A DNA stretch of 64,000 nucleotides from Shewanella abyssi (GTDB taxonomy: Bacteria > Pseudomonadota > Gammaproteobacteria > Enterobacterales > Shewanellaceae): NCBI RefSeq assembly GCF_023284025.1, contig NZ_JAKIKR010000017.1, forward strand, positions 24,924 through 88,923. The letters run 5' to 3'. The notes under the pieces are model-generated. The model had not been told where the DNA came from, searched no databases, and saw only the letters and a program-made list of their open reading frames with translations. This document shows positions 36,489 through 44,764 of this stretch, one piece after another. Both the position numbers and the translations under genes were made by a program. Position 1 is the stretch's first letter; each line of letters begins with the position of its first letter.

Positions 36489-38026
36489 TAATGACCCACC
36501 CAGGACTCCCGCTCTACTGGGCTTATGCTATCGGCATCATGATGCTGTTATTGGGTCTTTTGACCATGGCCGTCAAAGCACCGACAACGAGCGCTAGCCG
36601 CAGCATCTCCTTAGCTAAATTGCCGCTTATCGGTGGCTTGTTTCGCTTCCTTACTAAGTATACCTGGCCTCTTTTACTGTTAAAGATTGCCTTTGCTGCC
36701 CTGTTTATCACCGTCATCACCGCTGGTTTGTGGGGCACGCCGATTGTTGAACGCAATTTAGCCACCACACTGACCTGGAACCTTTGGTGGACGGGGATCA
36801 TTATCGCTATCCTGTTTAGCGGCTCTGCTTGGTGTGCACTCTGTCCCTGGGACAATATCGCCAGCTGGCTAGTCAATCACAGCATCTGGCGCCACTCCAA
36901 CTCACACAGTCGACTGCAGCTAAAAGTACCCAATATGTTACGCAGTGTCTGGCCTGCAAGCCTGTTATTTATCGGCTTTACCTGGTTAGAGCTTGGTGTT
37001 GGTATTGTTGCCAGCCCCTACGCCACCGCCATGCTGGCGCTGTTGATGCTTATCTTGGCCACCACCACGCTAGCACTGTTTGAGGGCAAAGCCTTCTGCC
37101 GTTACATGTGTCCGGTAGGAAGAACCGTTGGCGCATACTCGCAACTTGCCCCTATCGCCCTTAGGCCGATAGATAGTGAGATCTGCCGTAACTGTAAAAC
37201 CTTGGAGTGTTTCCATGGCAGTGACAAAATAGCGCCCTGCCCGACTAAGCTAGTCATGGGGCGATTGCAGGAGAACACCTACTGCACCTCATGCGGTAAC
37301 TGCACTCAAAGCTGCCCCTCAAGTAATGTCAGCTGGCAATTGAGGTCCCCAAGCAGTGAAGCGATAAAAGAGGCCAAACCTCACATGGATGAGGCCTTTT
37401 TCCTACTTATTTTACTCTCTCTCACTCTGTTTCATGGCCTAACCATGCTTGACTACTGGGAAGTGTACTTAAGCGAGATGGCGCAACTGATTAATGACAG
37501 TGGTCAGCTGATCATCAGCTTCTCTATCGGCTTAGCCGCCACCCTGATCTTACCTATTCTGATCTATTGCCTCTGCATAGGCCTGACCCAGAGAGTACTG
37601 AAAAATAGCCTTGATACTGTGGTGACTAAACTCAGCTTTAACAAGCTCTTTTCTGGCTTTGCCTTTGTCTCTCTTCCACTGGCATTTAGCTATCATATTG
37701 CCCATAACCTCACCCACTTTGTCCGTGAAAGCAGTGACTGGTTATCTCTAGTGGCAAACCCGTTAGGAATCGGGGCAGAGCCATTGAGCATGATGGATAA
37801 GCATATGCGTCATATGGAGATGATGGTCTCAGAAAATACCCTATTTATTATGCAGGGAGTCATTATAGCCATAGGTTTTGTTATCGCAGCTCAGGTGATC
37901 CGCCATCGTGGTCACCGCTTATTTGCAGCCCAAGGCATCACACTGCTGCCCATGATCCTATTTGCCGCACTCGTTACTGGATTTAACCTGTGGATGTTAG
38001 TGCAACCGATGACGATGAGAATGTAG
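36485..38026 (+). CDS. NapH-like polytopic iron-sulfur protein (second, enlarged)
   Basis: 513 residues with about nine to ten membrane spans. Core features match the NapH/NosR C-terminal module: CALCPWD (about 118-124), CRYMCPVG (about 207-214), then CRNCKTLECF and CTSCGNCTQSCP (about 236-280). After these come a 220-residue membrane region with conserved His residues (HGLT, YHIAHNLTH, HMRHME), which NapH lacks and which could bind heme or sense the membrane potential. It has no FMN-binding domain, so it is not NosR. Overlaps the previous gene by 4 bases and is 3 bases from the next, so it is part of one tightly packed operon. Confidence 0.83.
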   Translation: MIMTHPGLPLYWAYAIGIMMLLLGLLTMAVKAPTTSASRSISLAKLPLIGGLFRFLTKYTWPLLLLKIAFAALFITVITAGLWGTPIVERNLATTLTWNLWWTGIIIAILFSGSAWCALCPWDNIASWLVNHSIWRHSNSHSRLQLKVPNMLRSVWPASLLFIGFTWLELGVGIVASPYATAMLALLMLILATTTLALFEGKAFCRYMCPVGRTVGAYSQLAPIALRPIDSEICRNCKTLECFHGSDKIAPCPTKLVMGRLQENTYCTSCGNCTQSCPSSNVSWQLRSPSSEAIKEAKPHMDEAFFLLILLSLTLFHGLTMLDYWEVYLSEMAQLINDSGQLIISFSIGLAATLILPILIYCLCIGLTQRVLKNSLDTVVTKLSFNKLFSGFAFVSLPLAFSYHIAHNLTHFVRESSDWLSLVANPLGIGAEPLSMMDKHMRHMEMMVSENTLFIMQGVIIAIGFVIAAQVIRHRGHRLFAAQGITLLPMILFAALVTGFNLWMLVQPMTMRM

Positions 38027-38029
38027 CCG

Positions 38030-38746
38030 ATGAGCGATCAGAGTAAGGCGCAGCTAATGGATCGCCGTAGCTTTTTCAAATCTAGCTTCAGTAAGCTTGC
38101 TGATATCGGCTCCGAGCATGCGCTGAAAAAAGTTGAGCACAATGCAAAAGGATGGATACGTCCACCTTTTGCCATCAATGAACTCGACTTTTTGCTCAAC
38201 TGCAGTCGCTGTGGTGAATGCATTAAAGCTTGCCCACAGCAGGTGATCTTTGAGCTGCCACTTCATCGCGGCACTGTGACAGTATCGACCCCAGCGATGG
38301 ATATCCCCAACAAAGCGTGCAAGCTCTGCAGTGATTGGCCCTGCGTTACCGCATGCAAAGACAAGGCGCTAGCTTTTCCTGCTACTCAACAGGAGCAGAT
38401 AGAGGACAATATTTTATCTGTTGATGAGAATAACCTACCAAACGATCAAGCGGACTCAGTGAAGCATACAGTCCAACTCCCCGCAGCAAATCAATGCCCG
38501 CCGATGGCGTCGGCAAGAGTGAATACTGACCTCTGTATGCCCTACTCGGGCCCAGAATGTGGGGCATGCCGTGGTAGTTGCCCCATTGAAGACACCTTAA
38601 CTTGGCACAGTGAGAAGCCCAGTATCAACCTAGCGACCTGTATCGGCTGTGGTCAATGTGTACAGGCCTGCATCACTGAGCCTAAAGCGATTGAGATCAG
38701 CCACCTATCTCCTATCGATGAGCAGACAAGTAATGATGATAGTTAA
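38030..38746 (+). CDS. NapF/NapG-like ferredoxin with four [4Fe-4S] motifs (second)
   Basis: 238 residues. Four clusters: CSRCGECIKACP (about 63-74), CKLCSDWPCVTACK (about 104-117), CMPYSGPECGACRGSCP (about 168-184) and CIGCGQCVQACI (about 204-215). A 35-residue insertion rich in Asp/Gln between the second and third clusters is not seen in the first ferredoxin. The N-terminus has a DRRSFFKSS motif but no hydrophobic stretch of signal-peptide length after it, so a cytoplasmic NapF-like location is as likely as export. It overlaps the following cytochrome gene by 14 bases. Confidence 0.84.
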   Translation: MSDQSKAQLMDRRSFFKSSFSKLADIGSEHALKKVEHNAKGWIRPPFAINELDFLLNCSRCGECIKACPQQVIFELPLHRGTVTVSTPAMDIPNKACKLCSDWPCVTACKDKALAFPATQQEQIEDNILSVDENNLPNDQADSVKHTVQLPAANQCPPMASARVNTDLCMPYSGPECGACRGSCPIEDTLTWHSEKPSINLATCIGCGQCVQACITEPKAIEISHLSPIDEQTSNDDS

Positions 38747-39428
38747 CTCTCTACGTCAACTGCTTAAGCGTAAGGTCATCCTAGGCTGCACTCTAGGTGC
38801 CGCACTTACCTTTATGGCTATCGGTGTTATCTTCTGGGGGGGATTTAATACCGCCCTAGAGCAGAGCAACAGTATGAGTTTCTGCATCAGCTGCCATGAG
38901 ATGGAAAGTACCGTCTACCCTGAGTATCGAAAAACGGTTCACTATCAAAATCGAACTGGGGTCAGAGCCACCTGCCCTGATTGCCATGTACCTAAAGAGT
39001 GGCAGCATATGATAGTCAGAAAGATTAAGGCCAGTAGGGAGCTATTTCACACACTCACTGGCTCCATTGATACTGCAGAGAAATTTGAACAGAAACGTAA
39101 ACAGCTCGCCGAGCATGTCTGGCAAAGCATGCAGAAAACCGACTCAAGAGAGTGTAGAAACTGTCATAACTTTGAGGCGATGGTTATTACCGCACAGCAG
39201 AGTCGTAGCGGCTTGGTTCATCAATACGCACAGGGCCGAGACGGTGCTTTACAAGATAGAACCTGTATCGATTGCCACAAGGGTATAGCTCATCAACTAC
39301 CTGAGGGGGTCACTCCCTACAAAGGCGGCAGCGATGAGGACCATAACTATTATGAATCCCAGCAGTTACAATGCTACCAATGCCATCAAGATATGCCGAA
39401 AATAGAGGAGGAAGACTGGGGGTTTTAA
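38733..39428 (+). CDS. NapC/NirT-family membrane cytochrome c with an extra fifth heme
   Basis: 231 residues from the first of two adjacent ATG codons; a longer frame reaches 84 bases into the preceding gene and lacks a start signal. A membrane anchor (about residues 12-32) is followed by four CXXCH motifs in NapC order (CISCHEM, CPDCH, CRNCH, CIDCHKGIAHQLP). Canonical NapC ends soon after IAHQLP, but here about 45 residues follow and contain a fifth motif CYQCH and an acidic end EEEDWGF. It should oxidise quinol and feed the periplasmic partners. The fifth heme could dock the diheme cytochrome. Last gene of the operon. Confidence 0.9.
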   Translation: MMIVNSLRQLLKRKVILGCTLGAALTFMAIGVIFWGGFNTALEQSNSMSFCISCHEMESTVYPEYRKTVHYQNRTGVRATCPDCHVPKEWQHMIVRKIKASRELFHTLTGSIDTAEKFEQKRKQLAEHVWQSMQKTDSRECRNCHNFEAMVITAQQSRSGLVHQYAQGRDGALQDRTCIDCHKGIAHQLPEGVTPYKGGSDEDHNYYESQQLQCYQCHQDMPKIEEEDWGF

Positions 39429-39837
39429 GTCATTTGTCCACCAAAGTTAGCTAGCCTTCGAATGAAGGCTTAATACATTTTCTGATTTAGCTTCTGGCTG
39501 AATTGATATTGGGGAGTGTGTTTGAAGGTTTAGTCTTCATTGGAATCTATCGCCTGTCCGGCGATGATTGTGCAGATGCTTCTGCGAACCGCCGCAAGCA
39601 CTTCTGACCTCCAAGGACGGAGGAAATGCCAAATTCTGTATGGAACAGAATTGGCCTTGTGGGCTCTGCCAAATCAAACAACGTCCTTGTTTAACGGCCA
39701 GTTCGGCATCCCAGCCTCTCGTTCGGAGCGTATAACTTCGTGATACCTCACCCTGAAATCGAAGCTCGCCACCCGCATATCAGCCTCTACGATTTGAGCT
39801 TGTCTGTAACAAGGAAATGCCCCAAAGCGTGCTGGCT
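39429..39837. other. Noncoding right flank of the island
   Basis: About 400 bases after the last operon gene with no supportable gene. Several short reading frames occur but have no family resemblance and no ribosome sites. The right direct repeat starts around 39838. Confidence 0.5.
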
Positions 39838-40811
39838 GCAATATCAGTTATTGCTTTGTCAAATCAGAATCAACGTCAACGTCGTGGTGCTTCGCCCACA
39901 CCAGAGCCAAGGGGCAAAGCGCTTGCGCCCCTTGACAATCCCTCAGCGCCCCGGCGAAATTTAAAAAGCAAAATTTCCAACGGGGGAGATTGGCGTGTTC
40001 TGCTGGCTATGCAGGTTAGTGACTTTTATGGTTTTAAATTTAAAACCCAGATGCCGAGAGTTTGCGCTTTTCGAAACCAGTGTAGATGCGGCTGAGGCCT
40101 TCGGAAACAGGACGTTTTCGTTGAGCCCACAGGGATGTGTTCACGGCGAGCCTCAGTTGCGTCTGCACATACGCCTGCCGCAGGCAATTGGAACCACCTT
40201 TGCCTGAAGGTAACAAGCTTTTGTCCAGAAATGAGCTAGACGCTACTCTGAACTCGCTGGCAGATCATCTGCTGTGGAACGTGCAAGCTTCTGAAAAAGG
40301 GATTTTTCAGCAGAGCCTACATGGAGGTATTCACGGCGGCTTGCAAAGGAACATAGTGGATGAGCTGCTTTCCATCATAAGTAGATGTTTTAGGTAATGA
40401 CACTAGATCCCGGCCCAGAAGCCTTGCCGAGATGACTCCCAATTATTCCCAAGTTGTTCTGCTAAGCTATCTCATTTCAGTCCAAAAACGAGCTTAGCTC
40501 TGAAGTGGTCAATCGTGCATATGCGCTTACTCACAGAGTTACCATTCCAATAAAAAGCCACCTTGACGGTGGCTTCAAAACTCGATGGTGACCTACTTTG
40601 GCAAATCTGCCTGATGCGCCTTAATAAAGGCATCCATGTTGGCCTGTGCTCTACGTTGTGCGCTTGCCAATGTGTCGTTTGCATTCATGGTTTCTACCAC
40701 TTCGTAATAACACTTTATCTTTGGCTCAGTGCCTGATGGCCTAACAATCACGCGGGCTTCATTTTCGAGGCGATAGATGAGTACATCACTGGCTGGCAGA
40801 CTAATATCTTC
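39838..40811. repeat. Right direct repeat copy (matches 27985-28413 plus 29748-30345)
   Basis: The two blocks found apart in the left copy are contiguous here and join at gaaggTAACaagc (40211). The right half covers the last 219 bases of the intact phospho-sugar mutase gene. The repeat is about 970 bases. Together with the left copy it brackets the 9.5-kb island. Confidence 0.85.
40221..40397 (+). CDS. Second copy of the small conserved reading frame in the repeat
   Basis: Same 58-residue protein as at 29754-29930, identical in sequence apart from a TTG start codon. It runs in the opposite direction to the mutase gene, 190 bases past that gene's stop codon. No family resemblance. Listed because of its complete conservation between copies; it may not be translated. 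Confidence 0.25.
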   Translation: MSRNELDATLNSLADHLLWNVQASEKGIFQQSLHGGIHGGLQRNIVDELLSIISRCFR

Positions 40812-42314
40812 CTCGCCTCCATCTGCGAAGAAGCGTTTACCTAGGCTGATATCATCAGTTGATACTATCTTGTGCCCTGCAATTGATTGCGGTGGGTTAT
40901 CACGCAAATAGGCACCAATATTGGGTGTAGTCGGTTTTAACGCGATACTCACTTGGCTATTGAGATGGAATCCATGCTGTCGATATATCGCCTCCAACCT
41001 ATCCCATATGGTTTGCCCTTTACTGGCGAGCTCTGCGGTCAATTGTGCAAAGCCCACTAAGGCTGATAAGCCATCTTTGTCCCACACCATGGTGCCAAGT
41101 GTGTAACCGAGCGCTTCTTCATAGGCAAACAAAAATTGATTGTCATCTGTTTGCTCACTCATGCCGACATTAGTCAGCCACTTAAAGCCCGTTAACGTTG
41201 TGCGGCAAGTTGCCTCTAAACTGGCTGCCACTTTAGACAGAAGACTCGATGACACGATAGTGGTGCAGGTAAAGCGCTGATTATCGGGTGCATAGCTCAA
41301 TAAGTAATGGCCAAATAATACCCCGACTTGATCGCCCGTCAGCATCTGGTAATCACCATCGGCTTTACGCACGGCAACGGCAAAGCGGTCGGCATCGGGA
41401 TCGTTGGCGCAGGCGAGCATGGCGTTATGCTTTCTAGCCTCAGCAATCACCAAGTCCATCGCGCCCTTCTCTTCAGGGTTTGGAAAGTTCACCGTTGGAA
41501 AGTCACCATCGGGCTGCGCTTGAGCCGCAACCGAGTATACCTTGGTAAAACCTGCATCTTGCAACACATCAAGTGCCATTTCATTACCGACGCCATGCAT
41601 AGCGGTATAAGCGAGGCTGACCTGTTCTGGCTGAGTATGATTCTGTAATACCGGTGATTGGTGCACGCCATCGCGGTAAGCCTGATAAAAGTCATCGGAC
41701 AACACCTGTAACTTCCCCGCGATTAAAGCATCATCAACTGAGGTTAACGTTATCTGCTCATTGGCGGCCTTTTCGATGCACGCGGCAATACCACTGTCGT
41801 GAGGTGGAATGATTTGCGCGCCATTACCCCAATACACTTTATAACCATTATATTGCGGTGGATTATGGCTAGCGGTAACCACGATACCTGCAGCCGCGCC
41901 AAGGTGTAGCACACCAAAGGCCACTAACGGCGTCGCGGCTATTCTTTTGGTAAGGTAAACCTTAATTCCAAGTCCGCACAATACACTGGCTGCATCTTCG
42001 GCAAATTGTTGTGAGTCATGACGGCCGTCATAACCAATCACCACACCACGGCTGGCAATGTCGCTGACTTGTGCTAGTAAATATGCACCTAGCCCGGCAG
42101 ATGTTTGCTGCACAACTAAGCGGTTCATTCGAGTCGGTCCCGCGCCAACCACGCCTCTAAGCCCTGCTGTTCCAAAGGCTAAACGTCCAGCGAAGCGTGA
42201 AGTCAAAGCTTGCTCGTCACCTGCGTCAACCAACGCTTGTAGCTCTGCACGCATTAGTGGGTCGGGATCATTCTTGAGCCAGTGCTGTACTCTAAATTTT
42301 AACTGCGTATCCAT
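40593..42314 (-). CDS. Phospho-sugar mutase (phosphoglucomutase/phosphomannomutase family)
   Basis: 573-residue alpha-D-phosphohexomutase that interconverts hexose 1- and 6-phosphates through a phosphoserine. The start at 42314 has a ctggag ribosome site; a longer frame has none. The active serine is in GIVVTASHNPPQYNGYKVYW (about residues 140-160). The metal loop CANDPDADRFAVAV (about 300) binds Mg through three Asp. The sugar-binding loop is EEALGYTLG and the phosphate-binding loop is VIVRPSGTEPKIKCYYE near the end. Size and motif spacing fit the PGM2-like bacterial subfamily. The last 219 bases are duplicated at 30126-30345 on the other side of the island. Confidence 0.93.
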   Translation of the reverse strand: MDTQLKFRVQHWLKNDPDPLMRAELQALVDAGDEQALTSRFAGRLAFGTAGLRGVVGAGPTRMNRLVVQQTSAGLGAYLLAQVSDIASRGVVIGYDGRHDSQQFAEDAASVLCGLGIKVYLTKRIAATPLVAFGVLHLGAAAGIVVTASHNPPQYNGYKVYWGNGAQIIPPHDSGIAACIEKAANEQITLTSVDDALIAGKLQVLSDDFYQAYRDGVHQSPVLQNHTQPEQVSLAYTAMHGVGNEMALDVLQDAGFTKVYSVAAQAQPDGDFPTVNFPNPEEKGAMDLVIAEARKHNAMLACANDPDADRFAVAVRKADGDYQMLTGDQVGVLFGHYLLSYAPDNQRFTCTTIVSSSLLSKVAASLEATCRTTLTGFKWLTNVGMSEQTDDNQFLFAYEEALGYTLGTMVWDKDGLSALVGFAQLTAELASKGQTIWDRLEAIYRQHGFHLNSQVSIALKPTTPNIGAYLRDNPPQSIAGHKIVSTDDISLGKRFFADGGEEDISLPASDVLIYRLENEARVIVRPSGTEPKIKCYYEVVETMNANDTLASAQRRAQANMDAFIKAHQADLPK

Positions 42315-42535
42315 GATGTACTCCAGTTGCTGCCAGCAAAATAACCGTGATAAGTTCATACTCGATAAACACCAACGGCTACTGTATTTGAAAACGATTA
42401 CTATCAACATTAAGCCTAGCCCAAACAGAGAACAAGATAATTTGCATTAAAGTTTTTACATCGACTAATACTCGCAGCAACCGTCACCGATAGTGTAAAA
42501 TGCCAAGCCAAACATTGATGACAGCGTAATAAGAG

Positions 42536-43372
42536 ATGAGCCTGCTAAAAACTGAATGCCATATCAAGATCACAGATCCCGAAACTGATGCGGCGAGCTT
42601 GCTGTCAGAGCAGACAGGACTGAGTAAACAAGCCATAAAGCAGGCGATGCAAAAAGGCGCTGTTTGGTTGACTCATGGCACACAAACCAACCGCTTAAGG
42701 CGGGCTAAAAAAGCCCTTAATCAAGGCGATGAGCTACACCTTTACTACAATCAAGCTGTGTTAGATGAACAAGTCGAAGACGCACTATTGCTGTTTGACG
42801 AGGGTCAGTACAGTGTCTGGTATAAACCTTTTGGCATGCGTTGCCAAGGTTCTAAATGGAGCGACCACACCACGATTAACCGCTTTGCTGAGACTCATTT
42901 AGAACCTGCTCGTAGCGCTTATATCATCCATAGACTCGATCTGGCAGCGACTGGGCTTATCGTACTGGGCCACAGCAAAAAGGTTACCGCCGCCATCGCG
43001 AAGTTATTTGAAACTCGCGCGTTAGATAAGCATTACCAAGTGATTGTAGAGGGTGAGTTTTCTCAGTCAAAGCTGACCATCGACAGCGATGTCGATGGCA
43101 AAGCGGCGCTATCCCACGCCCATCGATTGCAATACAACGCTGAGCTTAATCAATCGAAAGTACAGGTGAAGATAGAGTCCGGTCGCAAACACCAAATACG
43201 GGTGCACATGGCGAGTTTAGGTCATCCTGTTGTCGGTGATAGATTGCACGGCAATGGCAGTGAAGCGACGCCCAACCTGCAGCTGACCTCATGCTATTTA
43301 AACTTTATCTGCCCAGTGACTCAAGAAGATAAAGTCTTTGAGTTACCACTGGCTTATCGACCGCACTTTTAG
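42536..43372 (+). CDS. RluA-family pseudouridine synthase
   Basis: 278 residues. The catalytic motif HRLDLAATGLIVLGHSK (about 138-154) contains the invariant Asp. The C-terminal motif II, GRKHQIRVHMASLGHPVVGD (about 219-238), confirms the RluA family. The N-terminal 60 residues look like an S4 RNA-binding domain (LSKQAIKQAMQKGAVWL). It isomerises specific uridines in rRNA or tRNA; the exact target cannot be assigned. The ATG follows aagag at 42531. Convergent with the cytochrome b561 gene, separated by a terminator. Confidence 0.92.
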   Translation: MSLLKTECHIKITDPETDAASLLSEQTGLSKQAIKQAMQKGAVWLTHGTQTNRLRRAKKALNQGDELHLYYNQAVLDEQVEDALLLFDEGQYSVWYKPFGMRCQGSKWSDHTTINRFAETHLEPARSAYIIHRLDLAATGLIVLGHSKKVTAAIAKLFETRALDKHYQVIVEGEFSQSKLTIDSDVDGKAALSHAHRLQYNAELNQSKVQVKIESGRKHQIRVHMASLGHPVVGDRLHGNGSEATPNLQLTSCYLNFICPVTQEDKVFELPLAYRPHF

Positions 43373-43387
43373 GTTGACCATAGAAGC

Positions 43388-43421
43388 AAAAAAGCCACTT
43401 CCGATTTTAGAAAGTGGCTTT
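43388..43421. terminator. Bidirectional terminator between the pseudouridine synthase and cytochrome b561 genes
   Basis: Arms aaagccactt and aagtggcttt pair around an 11-base loop. The A run on the left reads as T on the minus strand and serves the cytochrome b561 gene. On the plus strand the T tract is short. Confidence 0.75.
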
Positions 43422-43489
43422 GATAGTTAAAACTGAAGTCGTTCTAAGTCGGTACCATTTTAATAACTACCGTCTCAATGATTATGGTT

Positions 43490-44242
43490 TTAATCAAAAC
43501 TGTCTTCGCACTGACCCGAGATGCTTTTCTTGCCAGAAAACATCGCCGAAATAATACCCGGCTGATGCCGTAATTCAGCGATTATCACACCGATAATATG
43601 CAGCAAGATAAGCAGCAATAATAGATAAACACTGTACGTGTGAATGTCGCCAGCAAGACTCTTATAAGGCTTCATACTGGCTTTTTTATCGAGGTTGACA
43701 CCGGTATCGTCATAGGCTTTTATCAAAGCAGGATCGGTATTATCTGCAGCGAGATAGTGGCTAATTGCGCCACCAAAAGGCGGATAATAGATGTCAGTTC
43801 CCGCACGTATTAGTCCTGTGACCATGATAACAATTGAAAGCGCCATTATTGCTACAACAGCAAACTTTCCGATGGGATTATGGCCAAGGTACTGTGGATT
43901 CTCGCCTTTTTTTAAACGATTTTTATACGCTGTAACCTCAGCGGTTTTTGGACGCATCTTAGAAAATTTAGCAAAATGGCTACCGACAACGCCCCAAACT
44001 AATCTAATAATTAAGTTAATGGCAAACATATAGCCGATAACCGTGTGTAACTCTTTAAGTTTGATCTTTGCCGGCAAACCACTGATCCCAAGTTCAGACT
44101 TAAACATCATAATAAAACCAATAAACATCAACGCGGTGATCAGCACAACATTAACCCAATGGAAGATCCGCACGGTTTTATCCCATACCTGATACTCTAC
44201 CAAGCCATTTTCTTCTATTTTATTATTATTTTTAGTACTCAT
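43490..44242 (-). CDS. Cytochrome b561-family diheme membrane protein
   Basis: 250 residues, four main membrane helices with heme-ligating His in the usual pattern: IFHWVNVVLI (helix 1), LKELHTVIGY (helix 2), and HTYSVYLLLLLILLHIIGVI (helix 4). A charged extramembrane loop between helices 3 and 4 carries conserved Asp and Lys. It probably moves electrons between the quinol pool and a periplasmic partner. It is divergently oriented to a TonB-dependent receptor, so both may share an iron-related control region, and a cytochrome b-type ferric reductase partner for siderophore use is possible. Confidence 0.87.
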   Translation of the reverse strand: MSTKNNNKIEENGLVEYQVWDKTVRIFHWVNVVLITALMFIGFIMMFKSELGISGLPAKIKLKELHTVIGYMFAINLIIRLVWGVVGSHFAKFSKMRPKTAEVTAYKNRLKKGENPQYLGHNPIGKFAVVAIMALSIVIMVTGLIRAGTDIYYPPFGGAISHYLAADNTDPALIKAYDDTGVNLDKKASMKPYKSLAGDIHTYSVYLLLLLILLHIIGVIIAELRHQPGIISAMFSGKKSISGQCEDSFD

Positions 44243-44764
44243 ACCACATTCCCATTGTCCTAATTCAGCTTATTTTTACTGCCGGCAAATCAATTACCAG
44301 AGTACAAACGCCAGTGAAAGTCACCGTCTCAGTTACGTTATTGATAACAATTTGACACTAGATTGCTAGCAAACTGCTGTCATAAAAAAATCAGTATAAA
44401 CTGACCGGCTTAAGTTTCAGTTAATATTCATTAATATTCAACCGCCGCACCATGGGGACTAAAAAACAACCGAACACGCCTACACCCCTTACCAGTACAA
44501 GCCTGCAGCCTTTTCGGGGTATGAATATTAGTAAACACTGCAAGTGACTAAGTTCACAATAATTATCATTCATAGATTCGATCGCTTACTTATTGACCAG
44601 ATACGTTTGATATTGAGAGTTATTCTTATTAGCATCCTTAACGAATTTAAGAGCTTGCATAACATAACTAAATTAACTCTAGCCTGCGTTTAACATTTGA
44701 TACGGAATATCGGGATTGGCTTACGTAAGAGCTGTCATCGCATAGAGCTATAAAGGCTGACTAT
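44243..44764. other. Divergent promoter region between cytochrome b561 and siderophore receptor
   Basis: 520 bases with no gene. AT-rich repeated words ttaatattcatt occur around 44423-44440. Contains the Fur-like site listed at 44555-44573, placed to control the receptor. Confidence 0.5.
44555..44573. promoter_or_regulatory. Probable Fur box upstream of the TonB siderophore receptor
   Basis: CACAATAATTATCATTCAT matches about 12 of 19 positions of the Fur consensus, including an exact ATCATT half-site, 192 bases before the receptor start. Iron repression of the receptor fits its function. Confidence 0.5.

Noticed and set aside
36485..38026. NosR identity for the second NapH-like protein
   Set aside because: It shares the CX3CP and ferredoxin motifs, but there is no N-terminal FMN-binding domain and no nosZ gene nearby.
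39995..40207. Reading frame of 70 codons in the repeat
   Set aside because: The corresponding frame in the left repeat (28242-28454) differs in start and end. Its composition is not protein-like and it has no ribosome site. I treat both as noncoding repeat.
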